DNA of 20,401 nucleotides from an uncultured Eubacteriales bacterium (GCA_934675165.1 CAKUPP010000021.1:1-20401); one strand, 5' to 3'. Counted from the first letter of the stretch, positions 8,866-17,080 are shown. Translations and numbers: made by a program. The notes: generated by a model not told the origin, from the sequence alone.

Positions 8866-9564
8866 ATGAACTCAATTAATAAAAAAGTAGTTTCAATAGT
8901 AATCGGATTATTTTTACTGACGCCAAATATGAATGTCGCCGGGATGGATACATGTGGAAAAGAACCTTTACTAAAGGGAGATAAAAGTAGTTTAGCAGCT
9001 TTTGATGCAAGTGCCCTCTTGAGCATCGAAATTCCGCCAGAAAAAGATGAAGATTACCCTATCTTAGAAACACAGATTAATAAAAATAGTCATTCATCAC
9101 CTGTTCTTACCATCAATAAAATCGACACGAGTAATACTTTGCTTAGTAAAATAAAAAGTGATAATTTAAATTTTTTGAAATCTGGTGCAGAAAATAGCAT
9201 CGTGATACAAAACATAGAAACACAACAGGCACAAAACAAATCGTTCATAGAGAATGAATTACCCGCCATAATTAACAAAAACAAAGAAGAAAGGGAATTG
9301 CTTCAACAAAAGGTTAATGATTACATCAAAGAAAACAAAAATCTTAAGTGTACAATAATTTCATTGGAAAGTGAAGTAGATAGATTAAATGTTGAAGTTA
9401 ATGACAGATGTTCCATCTGCATACCCATAGACACCATTACTTGTGGTACTCTGAAATTATCAAAAAGGTGCAACGGAAAATTTTGGAATGGATGTTTTTG
9501 CGGTACTATAGTCAGCATACTGATATTCGTTGGGTGTTACATTATAATATTTACAACAAGATAA
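8866..9564 (+). CDS. Exported coiled-coil protein with Cys-rich C-terminal membrane anchor
   Basis: Unrecognised family, 232 residues. N-terminal signal-like segment (hydrophobic core residues 8-18, possible cut near VAG, residue 26), a polar low-complexity stretch, a coiled coil at about 130-180, then a Cys-rich patch (Cys182, 185, 193, 202, 210, 212) directly before one hydrophobic segment (about 211-229) and a final TTR. After export the C-terminal segment could anchor it in the bacterial membrane or, if released, in a host membrane like a tail-anchored protein. AGGAG sits nine bases before the start. It lies between the first coiled-coil gene and the ankyrin-GTPase gene, so co-transcription is likely. 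Confidence 0.75.
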   Translation: MNSINKKVVSIVIGLFLLTPNMNVAGMDTCGKEPLLKGDKSSLAAFDASALLSIEIPPEKDEDYPILETQINKNSHSSPVLTINKIDTSNTLLSKIKSDNLNFLKSGAENSIVIQNIETQQAQNKSFIENELPAIINKNKEERELLQQKVNDYIKENKNLKCTIISLESEVDRLNVEVNDRCSICIPIDTITCGTLKLSKRCNGKFWNGCFCGTIVSILIFVGCYIIIFTTR

Positions 9565-9617
9565 CTCAGTCGGTAATTTTTTTAAAGATAAGATTTTAAA
9601 GACATGGAGATGACTAA

Positions 9618-11765
9618 ATGGTAAATAAAAAGACTTTTGCGATAACTATAATGGTTACTATCATCAATTCTTTCTGCGCCACACCTGCATTTGGAATATA
9701 TGAAAATGAGTTAATTCAAGCAATAAAAAGTAAACAGTTTAGTTTAATTCAATACTATATCGAAAGTGGTGCAAACATTGACTCAAAAAATAACGATCAA
9801 AAAAAATCTGCTCTGGAAATTGCAAAAGATTACAGTACTAACGACGTAGTTGAGTTTATTTTAAAATGTAATTCACGCAAATACACAACAGCACCAAAAC
9901 CGACTAAACCACCAAAGCCAGATAGGCTGAGATCCACTTCGATAAGCACAACTACCCCTATTATTTCAAAAATGATAAAAAGAAACACCTCTCAGGCTAT
10001 GGATGATGAATTTATCACCAAGAGAAATATTGGGCCAACTTCGCATTCCACAAGTCTATTTGAAAACTCTAGCACTCTTGGTGAAGATCTAATAAAAGCT
10101 GTACGTGACAAAGACGATTTAAATTTAGTAAAGGAAATTATTTCCAAGCATGTCGTTAACATTGATTTTAAAGATGATTTGGGGCAAACAGCACTGATGT
10201 ATGCTGCCTGTAGTGGTAATTCAGATATTATAAAAGTTTTAATTGCCAATGGTGCTAATATTAACTTAAAAAATGAAGAAGGCAAAACAGCTTTAGATAT
10301 TGCCCAAGATTATAAAGAGTGCCACAGCGAAGCAAGCGCAGAAATCATACATCTTTTGCTTAGTAGTCCTTCGACTGCTACACCGCAGCCTCAACTTACT
10401 GACGAAACATTAGTTGAAGCTGTAGAAAATGGTAATTTGAACGTCGTAAAAGATTGTATTTATCAAAATATTGATATCAATACTTTTAGCAAAAATGGTC
10501 TCACAATTTTGATGATGGCCATCTGCAACCGGAGTGATAATATAGCTAAATTTTTAATTGAGAATGGTGCCGATATCTACGCCGAAGCTAAATTATCTGG
10601 AGAAACTGCTTTAGACATCGCCAATAAATTCAATAAATCTATGTACAAAACAATGCTTAGTCATGATTCAGAAAAAATTTTACTATATGCCATAAAAAAA
10701 AATAAATTAGATTTAGCCGTAGATTGCATAAAATTTATCACAAATATAAATGTTAAAGACGAAGATGGAAATACAGCGTTAATTTTGTCTGTTTTAAGTC
10801 ATAATAAAGAAATGGTCGAACTTTTAGTCAAAAACAAAGCAGATGTTGCAGCTACAAATACTAGTGGTCATACAGCTTTAGATTTTGCTAAATTTCATAA
10901 ATACGAAGAGATAATTAATATTTTAGAAAAGTTTGACAAAAATTTCACACCACTCGTAGATTCTAATCACTACACAACAAATACAGAGGATTTTTTTGAA
11001 CCTCCAAAACATATTTCACAAAAATCCGAGATACCATTTAGTTACTTTCGCAACGGTGATCCGAAATCATACAGTTCTATAAAATTATTGGACATAGTAA
11101 TTTTGGGAAACAGAAATTCTGGTAAAACAGCTCTTACAAATGTTTTGTGTAGTCAACCACTCAGGCAAGGCGTCACTTCCCATAAAAGAGAAACAGAAGG
11201 CATGATAAATAGTAATGACATTATAAGATCAAATTATAACAGTCATATTATTCAACCTATATATTGGGATGTTTCTGAAGGCAACACAGTCTTAGAACAA
11301 TTAAATTCAAAAAGCCTAGACTTTTGTGCAGCAATTATTTTAACATTAGATTTAAGCGTGTTGGATTACAGCAAAAATTTAAAACCACAACTTATAAACA
11401 GTTTAATAAATAAAATAAATTGTGTGGTATGCTACTACTACAAAAAACAAAAAGACCTTCCGCCTCTTGTTGTGGTTGGTACTAAGTCAGATTTGTGCAA
11501 ATCTAATGATCTAAATATTCTCAGAGAGTTTATAGATAAAAAAGGTATTAGAATACTGTCGGATTATAACATACCATTTTTAATTACATCTGCTAAAGAA
11601 CGTGATTTATTAGTTGTAAAAAATCAAATATTACAGATTCTCAACCAATTAGATATTAATAATTTAGAAACTACAAATTCTTCCAAAATACTGGACAATA
11701 AAAAAATATCTATTGGTAGTAGAAAATTAATAAACGGATTTTTTTCTTCATTCTGGAAACGTTAG
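9618..11765 (+). CDS. Exported ankyrin-repeat protein with C-terminal Ras-like GTPase domain
   Basis: Effector-like fusion of 715 residues. A Sec signal peptide (1-26, cut after AFG) precedes ankyrin repeats at about 27-86, a Thr/Pro/Lys-rich linker (87-150), repeats at about 155-250 and again at about 262-443 (repeat signatures such as GQTALMYAACSGN, NGANINLKNEEGKTALDIA). Residues 487-685 form a small-GTPase fold: P-loop GNRNSGKT (497-504), G4 TKSD (622-625) and G5 SAK (658-660). G3 is degenerate: WDVSEG (550-555) where Rab-type proteins have WDTAGQ. The tail, RKLINGFFSSFWKR, resembles those of two neighbouring exported proteins. Ankyrin repeats bind partner proteins; a Rab-like domain suggests interference with host traffic, which is inference. 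A Roc-type reading is possible, but no COR domain follows. Start supported by GGAG eight bases upstream. Confidence 0.88.
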   Translation: MVNKKTFAITIMVTIINSFCATPAFGIYENELIQAIKSKQFSLIQYYIESGANIDSKNNDQKKSALEIAKDYSTNDVVEFILKCNSRKYTTAPKPTKPPKPDRLRSTSISTTTPIISKMIKRNTSQAMDDEFITKRNIGPTSHSTSLFENSSTLGEDLIKAVRDKDDLNLVKEIISKHVVNIDFKDDLGQTALMYAACSGNSDIIKVLIANGANINLKNEEGKTALDIAQDYKECHSEASAEIIHLLLSSPSTATPQPQLTDETLVEAVENGNLNVVKDCIYQNIDINTFSKNGLTILMMAICNRSDNIAKFLIENGADIYAEAKLSGETALDIANKFNKSMYKTMLSHDSEKILLYAIKKNKLDLAVDCIKFITNINVKDEDGNTALILSVLSHNKEMVELLVKNKADVAATNTSGHTALDFAKFHKYEEIINILEKFDKNFTPLVDSNHYTTNTEDFFEPPKHISQKSEIPFSYFRNGDPKSYSSIKLLDIVILGNRNSGKTALTNVLCSQPLRQGVTSHKRETEGMINSNDIIRSNYNSHIIQPIYWDVSEGNTVLEQLNSKSLDFCAAIILTLDLSVLDYSKNLKPQLINSLINKINCVVCYYYKKQKDLPPLVVVGTKSDLCKSNDLNILREFIDKKGIRILSDYNIPFLITSAKERDLLVVKNQILQILNQLDINNLETTNSSKILDNKKISIGSRKLINGFFSSFWKR

Positions 11766-11853
11766 TCAATAGCTGTATAGTACTTTTTAAATTCATAGGT
11801 AGCAGTATTCGTTTTATCAAATTCAATATTCTATTTAAAAGGTGGTAGTAAAT

Positions 11854-12621
11854 ATGAAAAAAATATTTTCAATAGTAATGTCAATAGTAATGTTCATAAC
11901 AATCAATTTATCTGGGCCCGTTAATCCATGCGCTACTCCTCCACAAAAAGAAATGGAGCATTTTTTAAGGGAAATAAATTTATCAAATGGTAATCACTAC
12001 AATCACGGTAGATACCAATGTGAAGTGTGTTATACTATAGAGGATTTAAATAGATTGAAAAATCATCCTTCACTCAGAGTAGCCAATTTTATACAGGATC
12101 TAGTAAGTACAGCATTAGAAGAACTGCGGAAGATGCCAGAAATTTCGGAGAATCGTGCTAATAGGCATATGTATGACTCATTGAGAAATGATTTTAAAAA
12201 GTTAAACCCAGCAAATGCAATATTATTTACTATTATTTCTGGTTGTATGTCCTTAGTTGTACCTGTTGTATATATTTCTTACAATTCAAATAACGCTTGT
12301 GGTTTGTTGTGCGATGATAAACAAGAATGTAAATATAGAAGTTTTTGTGAGTTTTATGAACAAATTTGTCGCCAATATCCATTTGCAGTTCCGTTGTATT
12401 GTTTAGCGGTCTTTTTTGTAGGAGGATTGATGTATTTTTTAATATACAAGCCTGCATATGCAAATTGCAACGTAATAAATAAAGCAAGCAGACATCTACC
12501 AAATATGGTAGTGTACGCTACAGGAGATATTGAAAATCATACGGTAAGAAAGCTAGAAGCTAACGGGTGGCTTACGCGAATGTGGCGTGGGAAATGGTCT
12601 TTATCTACTGAAATTGAATAG
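11854..12621 (+). CDS. Exported Cys-rich protein with two transmembrane segments
   Basis: Unrecognised family, 255 residues. A GTG at 11842 is part of the AAAGGTGG ribosome binding site, so the ATG at 11854, eight bases after it, is the start. Signal peptide with likely cut after PCA (residue 27); a CEVC pair at 56-59; two hydrophobic segments at about 122-143 and 177-200 separated by a hydrophilic loop with five cysteines (ACGLLCDDKQEC, SFC, QIC); then a soluble tail with RKLEANGWLTRMWRGK (232-247). The tail matches the end of the ankyrin-GTPase protein (RKL..NG..). The paired hydrophobic segments near the C-terminus recall inclusion-membrane proteins of intracellular bacteria in layout only; no homology is claimed. 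Last gene of the cluster, followed by a strong terminator. Confidence 0.75.
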   Translation: MKKIFSIVMSIVMFITINLSGPVNPCATPPQKEMEHFLREINLSNGNHYNHGRYQCEVCYTIEDLNRLKNHPSLRVANFIQDLVSTALEELRKMPEISENRANRHMYDSLRNDFKKLNPANAILFTIISGCMSLVVPVVYISYNSNNACGLLCDDKQECKYRSFCEFYEQICRQYPFAVPLYCLAVFFVGGLMYFLIYKPAYANCNVINKASRHLPNMVVYATGDIENHTVRKLEANGWLTRMWRGKWSLSTEIE

Positions 12622-12642
12622 ATTTTTATAAAATAAAAAAAC

Positions 12643-12687
12643 AACCACAGAGTTTGCTACATTGCGCAAAATGTAAGCTCTGTGGTT
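12643..12687. terminator. Bidirectional terminator between convergent genes
   Basis: 10-bp perfect outer stem (12643-12652 with 12678-12687) enclosing a second short stem (ACATT/AATGT around 12659-12674). A-rich sequence on the left and TTTTTT on the right give U-tracts in both directions, so it can end both the exported-protein cluster and the leftward ATPase gene. Confidence 0.82.
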
Positions 12688-12777
12688 ACATTTTTTGGAT
12701 TTTTTTATCATCCGTAAAATCATACATTTACTTCAAAAATTGTACTATTCAATTCTTTTTCTAAAAATCCTAAAAAA

Positions 12778-14346
12778 CTAGTTTATTTCTTCAATTTTGA
12801 CTTTATGATTTTTAAAATCCTCATCGTAAGATATTCCAACTGCTAATTTTTGGCCTGTATAATCATTCAGTGCCTCAGCATACCGTTTATCTCTTATTTG
12901 TTTTAATGCTTTTTCGGGTGTTGAATTCTTTTTTAGTTCTAATATGAAAGCAGACTTCGATTTATCGTTTGGATAAAATATAAAATCTGCTCTCCCTGCA
13001 CCTGCTTCCATTTCCCTTATTATTTTATAATCATCCCTGGCACTTAAATATGCAAGTGTCACCACGCATGCAAGTGAATTTTCGTCATTGTATTTTATAA
13101 TTGGTATATTTATGTCGTGTGCCTCTTGAATTAATTCTTCCATCCTTTTTGTATCTTTTCTAAGTGTTGCTTTTAACGTTTCGTTTGACTTCAAGACTAG
13201 TTTTGATATCTCTCCCATTGACCTGTCTTCTAGCGCTTCATCAAATTTAATTCTCAATTCTTTGTTTGGTATTTCAAGTGTTTTATCATGATAACTTAAA
13301 AATCCGTATACCGTCATCGCTGAAAGAATTTGATTTCTTGTGTTAAGTTCTTTCTGCTCTGCACCATATCCATTTAACTTTATTTCAAGTGGTATCCCAG
13401 AAACCATACTTACAATATCATCTTTAACTTCACCTACATTATTATTAATATAGTATATTATTTCATCCATAGGTCCGGTATTTGTCCAGTAACTTTGACA
13501 TACCCCTTGCCTTAATGCTGTTGTTACTGATCTAGGATTATATATTTGCAAACTGTTACATGTATAGTACCCATTATACCATTCTTTCAGTTCGTCCATT
13601 GAAATTTTATTTTGTTTTTTACAAAGTTCCTCCACTTCTTCGTTCGTAAATCCAAAATATTTATCATACATGTGATCATTCATTATATTAAATTCTAAAA
13701 ACATATTTAGCGCTGATCCTGCCGAATATTTTGCTATCGGTAGTACTCCCGTCATGTATGCTAATTCTACATATGGCTTATCTTTTAATAAATCTCTCAA
13801 AAATTCTAAAAAGCTTTTTCTGTCTTCTTCTGAAAACAAGTTATTATTAAATATATAATCCCACTCATCTATTATGAATACGAAACTTTCTCCGGTTTGA
13901 TTATATACTTGATTAAATACGTCCGACATTAACATTCCTTGGTCAATTTCGATTTCAGAATACATTCCTCTTAGATCACTTTTCAAAAAATCAATATACC
14001 GTCCAATAAATTCATTATAACTACAATTAGAATTTAGAAGTTCATTAAATGTTATATACACCACATTGTGTTTATTTAAATGCTCTAAATATGTTTCACT
14101 TTTGCTGATCTTTAGTTTATCAAATAAATCTTTAAAATTTGCATTTTTAGAATAATAGCTCGCCAGCATCATTGCGTTTAATGTTTTCCCAAATCTTCTG
14201 GGCCTTGTTATACATACATATTGCGACGCCGTTCCTACCAATTCATTCATCTTTTCAATAAATTTCGACTTATCTACAAAATATTTCTCTTTCGTCGTTT
14301 TTGTATATTGATTTATTAGTGGTACACTGTTCAAAAAATATGACAA
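12778..14346 (-). CDS. AAA-ATPase-like protein with PD-(D/E)XK nuclease-like domain
   Basis: Member of the AAA-ATPase-like plus PDDEXK_9 family (formerly DUF1703), full length at 522 residues. Seen in the sequence: ATP-binding motif RPRRFGKT (48-55), Walker B FIIDEWD with Asp160/Glu161, and a C-terminal nuclease-like core with Asp454 (GRADFIF), ELK (Glu470, Lys472) and Gln483 (KQIRDKRY). The family is widespread and often multicopy in anaerobic gut bacteria and symbionts; its role is unproven, with links to mobile elements or defence proposed. The start is TTG (14346-14344), eight bases after GGAGG. It stands alone, convergent to the exported-protein cluster and sharing its terminator. Catalytic residues look intact, so I regard it as a functional gene. 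Confidence 0.88.
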   Translation of the reverse strand: MSYFLNSVPLINQYTKTTKEKYFVDKSKFIEKMNELVGTASQYVCITRPRRFGKTLNAMMLASYYSKNANFKDLFDKLKISKSETYLEHLNKHNVVYITFNELLNSNCSYNEFIGRYIDFLKSDLRGMYSEIEIDQGMLMSDVFNQVYNQTGESFVFIIDEWDYIFNNNLFSEEDRKSFLEFLRDLLKDKPYVELAYMTGVLPIAKYSAGSALNMFLEFNIMNDHMYDKYFGFTNEEVEELCKKQNKISMDELKEWYNGYYTCNSLQIYNPRSVTTALRQGVCQSYWTNTGPMDEIIYYINNNVGEVKDDIVSMVSGIPLEIKLNGYGAEQKELNTRNQILSAMTVYGFLSYHDKTLEIPNKELRIKFDEALEDRSMGEISKLVLKSNETLKATLRKDTKRMEELIQEAHDINIPIIKYNDENSLACVVTLAYLSARDDYKIIREMEAGAGRADFIFYPNDKSKSAFILELKKNSTPEKALKQIRDKRYAEALNDYTGQKLAVGISYDEDFKNHKVKIEEIN

Positions 14347-14701
14347 CTCTCGTTCCTCCTTTTGATTAAATTTTTATGCTATTTTCATTGTACTATATTT
14401 TAAATGATTTATAAACCATTTTTTAGCCAGTTAATATAAACTATTTCAATGTAATTAATTGTGTAGTTTTGTATTTGATATCAGTTTTCGTCACGCTATA
14501 ATTATTTGCATAGTTGATTAAGGCTTGAAAGTGCAGAATTGTTTATGTTACAGTGTTCATGATGAATATTTCCTTTTTATGTTTGTTTAGGATTTTTCAA
14601 CTTAACTGTAACACAACTTGGTTTATCCGTTACTTCTTTTTTCTTTTGTAACACACCAATTGTAAACCAACAAAACCAACATTTTTTAACGCCTAAATTT
14701 A
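14347..14701. other. AT-rich intergenic region
   Basis: About 355 bases without coding potential between the ATPase gene and the tRNA promoter. A weak minus-strand promoter for the ATPase gene may lie at 14387-14415 (-10 TACAAT, -35 TTTATA, 17-base spacer). Otherwise I see nothing specific. Confidence 0.4.
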
Positions 14702-14730
14702 TTGACAAAATTAAATTTAAGATGTAGAAT
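14702..14730 (+). promoter_or_regulatory. Strong sigma-A promoter of tRNA-Ala
   Basis: Consensus -35 TTGACA (14702-14707), 17-base spacer, -10 TAGAAT (14725-14730), about 20 bases before the tRNA 5' end. It is the closest match to consensus in the window, as expected for a stable RNA. Confidence 0.8.
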
Positions 14731-14751
14731 GATAACGAGAGATTAAGCGAT

Positions 14752-14827
<76 letters not shown>

Positions 14828-14855
14828 CAATGAGGCAATCTTTTGATATAAATAA

Positions 14856-14874
14856 AGTCTAGTGTTACTAGACT
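14856..14874 (+). terminator. Short perfect hairpin after tRNA-Ala
   Basis: AGTCTAGT (14856-14863), loop GTT, ACTAGACT (14867-14874): 8-bp perfect stem 28 bases past the tRNA. No T-tract follows, so it may be a processing or stability structure rather than a true terminator. It abuts element copy 2. Confidence 0.4.
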
Positions 14875-14915
14875 CAGACTGTAGACAAAGTTCCGAAAAG
14901 AGCTTTGTCTACAGT
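14874..14915 (+). repeat. Dispersed hairpin element, copy 2
   Basis: TCAGACTGTAGACAAAG at 14874-14890, identical to the words at 59-75 (minus) and 20325-20341 (plus). Here it forms a long palindrome: arms 14878-14890 and 14903-14915 are perfectly complementary over 13 bp, extendable by three pairs (one G-T) to a CGAAAA loop. It sits between the tRNA and the convergent permease-like ORF and may separate the two transcripts, although the T-tract is delayed to about 14931. Confidence 0.75.
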
Positions 14916-14922
14916 TTGTGCT

Positions 14923-15489
14923 TTATTCCATTTTTTTAAAAAGCCAAAGCATAGATATAAATGTTAAAACTGTAACTATAATGCAAACCACCAGTGAATA
15001 ATGCGAATTTTGAAAACAAACAATTGGCAAAACAGCTGGATAGGAAAATGGTATAAGCCACCAAATCGCATTACCTATTGGAGATATTAAAAAAATCGCT
15101 GCGGTAAGTGAACTAAAAATACCTATAGCAATAACAGTTCCAATTGAACAACAAAATGAAATCGTAGTATAAACTGCTGACAATGAAATGCAAGAAAAAC
15201 AAATACACACCATACCTATAAAAAAAAGATTTATAGGAAGAGCCAAATTGTAAAAAATGTTAATCCCACTTAAAAATAATGTAGTAGATAAAACTATTGA
15301 AAGGGAAAAAACTATATTAATCAAAATATTTTTACATATAAAAATTTTAATTTTTCCGAAGGGAGAACCTATTACATTTCTAAAATTTCCAGCATTTTTT
15401 TCCAACAAACTTATCGTCCCAATATAAATACTTAAACAAGTTGGAATCAATATAATGCGAAGTAAAAAGTTGCTAGCCTTTCTAAACAT
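14923..15489 (-). CDS. ABC-2-like permease fragment, membrane protein
   Basis: 188 residues with five hydrophobic segments. The stretch LLEKNAGNFRNVIGSPFGK, between segments one and two, has the pattern of ABC-2 type permeases (acidic residue, Gly, then SP before the next helix). The family normally has about 240-380 residues with another N-terminal membrane segment, which is missing, and no cognate ATPase gene adjoins. AGAGGT lies six bases before the ATG, so it may be translated on its own. The upstream 112-residue ORF is in the same reading frame, separated by TAG TAA and four codons, so this may be the 3' part of a broken gene. Last gene of the minus-strand chain. Function uncertain. Confidence 0.55.
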   Translation of the reverse strand: MFRKASNFLLRIILIPTCLSIYIGTISLLEKNAGNFRNVIGSPFGKIKIFICKNILINIVFSLSIVLSTTLFLSGINIFYNLALPINLFFIGMVCICFSCISLSAVYTTISFCCSIGTVIAIGIFSSLTAAIFLISPIGNAIWWLIPFSYPAVLPIVCFQNSHYSLVVCIIVTVLTFISMLWLFKKME

Positions 15490-15504
15490 ACAAGTACCTC
15501 TTTA

Positions 15505-15843
15505 CTATTTTACTTGGTAAGATACAAAGTTCTTTATTGAAACAAACACAAATTTGGTTATTGGAAAAAATCTATCCTGTTGTTTTATTACAACCATATC
15601 ACCGACCATTCCCACTGCTTCGCCTATTAAACTATCCGAAAACAAACTTGTTTTATCAGGATATGTAAATGAAATATCTTTACCATAAAAATAATCACTA
15701 TATAAATTTATAAAATCGCTTTCTGGTACTAACTCTATTTTTTTTAAAAATTCTTTTAAAACGGCCAGTGCTGTATCGGGGTTATACCTATCCGAACATA
15801 ATATGCCTGCTTTTTGTTTTTGAGTTACACTTTCCAAATCCAC
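15505..15843 (-). CDS. Hypothetical soluble ORF, possibly a broken-gene segment
   Basis: 112 residues, no signal peptide or membrane segment, no family recognised. Predicted mixed alpha/beta (KAGILCSDRYN, SLIGEAVGMVGDMVVI, FFPITKFVFVSI). It could be the extracytoplasmic domain of the permease-like ORF that follows in the same frame, or an independent small protein. The start is GTG immediately after the stop of the 44-codon ORF (TAGGTG), with no ribosome binding site at proper distance, which weakens the case for a separate gene. Ends in TAG TAA. Confidence 0.45.
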   Translation of the reverse strand: MDLESVTQKQKAGILCSDRYNPDTALAVLKEFLKKIELVPESDFINLYSDYFYGKDISFTYPDKTSLFSDSLIGEAVGMVGDMVVIKQQDRFFPITKFVFVSIKNFVSYQVK

Positions 15844-15978
15844 CTAAGCAAAAAATTTGGAATGAACTGTTATTAACTTTTTTATAAAAACATCCTCTAT
15901 AAATTCCAAAGTTCTATAACGTATTTTCTGCCTTATTTCCGAAAACCAAAGTTGTAATCTTTCAAAATCCTCTACCAT
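15844..15978 (-). CDS. Small ORF, 44 residues, directly after the CYTH gene
   Basis: Begins MVEDFERLQLWFSEIRQ and ends HSKFFA. Its ATG directly follows the TAA of the CYTH gene (TAAATG), and GAGGTGG, which also encodes the CYTH C-terminus, lies seven bases upstream, so translation by reinitiation is plausible. No family recognised; amphipathic helix likely. It is in the same frame as the next two ORFs, separated from the 112-residue ORF by a single TAG. Confidence 0.45.
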   Translation of the reverse strand: MVEDFERLQLWFSEIRQKIRYRTLEFIEDVFIKKLITVHSKFFA

Positions 15979-16560
15979 TTAAAAGCCACCTCTGTATCCT
16001 TGCTTTTTGAGAAGGTGATACGCATACCCTTTATGGTCAGCTGGCCCCACTTTTGCACCTATCTCAGTTAATATGTTATTCAAAAGTTTTATAACGTTCT
16101 CAACATTGTCGTCTATACCCTTATACTCTATTTCAATGAAATTTCCCAAATTTCGTACCTCATCGATCGATATCTCACAATCCTTATACATAAAATTTTT
16201 ACGAATTTTTTCAATAACTATAAGCGGGACGAAACCGTCACTGAAGTTTAATTTTTTTAAAATTTTGCATAGGTCATCTTTTGATTGCATAGCATATTCT
16301 GTTTCTTCACAATATGTACGAATATCTGCGCCATCAGGTAGCCAATGTTTATAATTAAATGTAAGTGATCCGTTTTCTTCTCGAATTCTTATCCAATCAT
16401 TAACATGTTCTGGATCTTTGAAAAAGCTATCCGTTGGATCATCATAGTAAGTATCTATTTGATGACTATGTTTAAATTCTTCTATACCAATATTGCTTAA
16501 AAAACAAATCACTTGCTCTCTGTTAAAAAGCTCATTTCTTATTTCAATCTCCTTACTCAT
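15979..16560 (-). CDS. CYTH-domain (CyaB-like) phosphohydrolase/cyclase
   Basis: 193 residues. CYTH proteins form a beta tunnel that binds triphosphates; members include class IV adenylate cyclases, thiamine triphosphatase and tripolyphosphatases. The N-terminal signature ExExK appears as EIEIR (residues 4-8; Arg for Lys). Other expected charged residues follow: WIRIREE, NYKHW, EETEY, VIEKIRKNF, EISIDEVRNLGNFIEIEYKG, in the order usual for CyaB-type members. The start at 16560 is chosen over an upstream ATG (16602) because AAGGAG lies just before it and because it overlaps the stop of the upstream gene (TAATG), a sign of coupling. Substrate cannot be told; phosphatase activity is more likely than cAMP synthesis, but this is inference. 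Confidence 0.8.
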   Translation of the reverse strand: MSKEIEIRNELFNREQVICFLSNIGIEEFKHSHQIDTYYDDPTDSFFKDPEHVNDWIRIREENGSLTFNYKHWLPDGADIRTYCEETEYAMQSKDDLCKILKKLNFSDGFVPLIVIEKIRKNFMYKDCEISIDEVRNLGNFIEIEYKGIDDNVENVIKLLNNILTEIGAKVGPADHKGYAYHLLKKQGYRGGF

Positions 16561-17030
16561 TAAAAACCGCTCCTTAATATGTCCAGATTCTTTAAATTGC
16601 ACTTGATTTTTATAATAAAATTATATTTTTTTAGTACTCGCATAGCTGTAGTATATACAACCATGACTACAATATTTATATAAACATATTTAAGGTTAAA
16701 TAGCAACCCGTTTACTATATATTCAAGCAACGATTGTTTAACCAAATAACCGATCATGTAATAACATATTAAGTCTATCAATAGACTGTATACCAAAATA
16801 GAAAGCATACTAAAAGCTATAACCACCCTTTGGTTACAAAACTTTTTTATAATATCGAATAAGCAAGTAATTAATGTGATTACAGTGCAATTTATAGAGA
16901 AAAATAATAGATTAAAGTTGAAAAATATTGCAAAAAACAAGTTATATAAAAACCATGCTAATCCGAAAAAAACACGAAATGTATAATTTTTACTACATTT
17001 AATAAACATTAACAAAATCACACTTAACAT
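16560..17030 (-). CDS. Small polytopic membrane protein of unknown function
   Basis: 156 residues with about four or five hydrophobic segments and a basic tail (KKYNFIIKIKCNLKNLD). Size and topology recall MreD or small transport components, but there is no convincing motif, so no function is given. AGAGGAG lies eight bases before the ATG. It starts 50 bases past the end of the metK remnant and overlaps the CYTH start by one base, so it is probably expressed from the old metK promoter. Phe, Ile and Leu content is extreme even for a membrane protein. Confidence 0.65.
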   Translation of the reverse strand: MLSVILLMFIKCSKNYTFRVFFGLAWFLYNLFFAIFFNFNLLFFSINCTVITLITCLFDIIKKFCNQRVVIAFSMLSILVYSLLIDLICYYMIGYLVKQSLLEYIVNGLLFNLKYVYINIVVMVVYTTAMRVLKKYNFIIKIKCNLKNLDILRSGF

Positions 17031-17080
17031 ATTTAATACTCCTCTTTCCTAAAATTTTATCTTGAATTACTAGTAATCTC

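Noticed and set aside
9605..9625. Six-codon ORF (MEMTKW) overlapping the start of the ankyrin-GTPase gene
   Set aside because: It follows from the ribosome binding site sequence itself and has no site of its own; chance is enough to explain it.
15502..15846. TAG read through as an amino acid, joining the three in-frame ORFs
   Set aside because: TAG ends the translocase, ankyrin-GTPase, fourth exported protein and AAA-ATPase genes, and a TAA also interrupts the frame.
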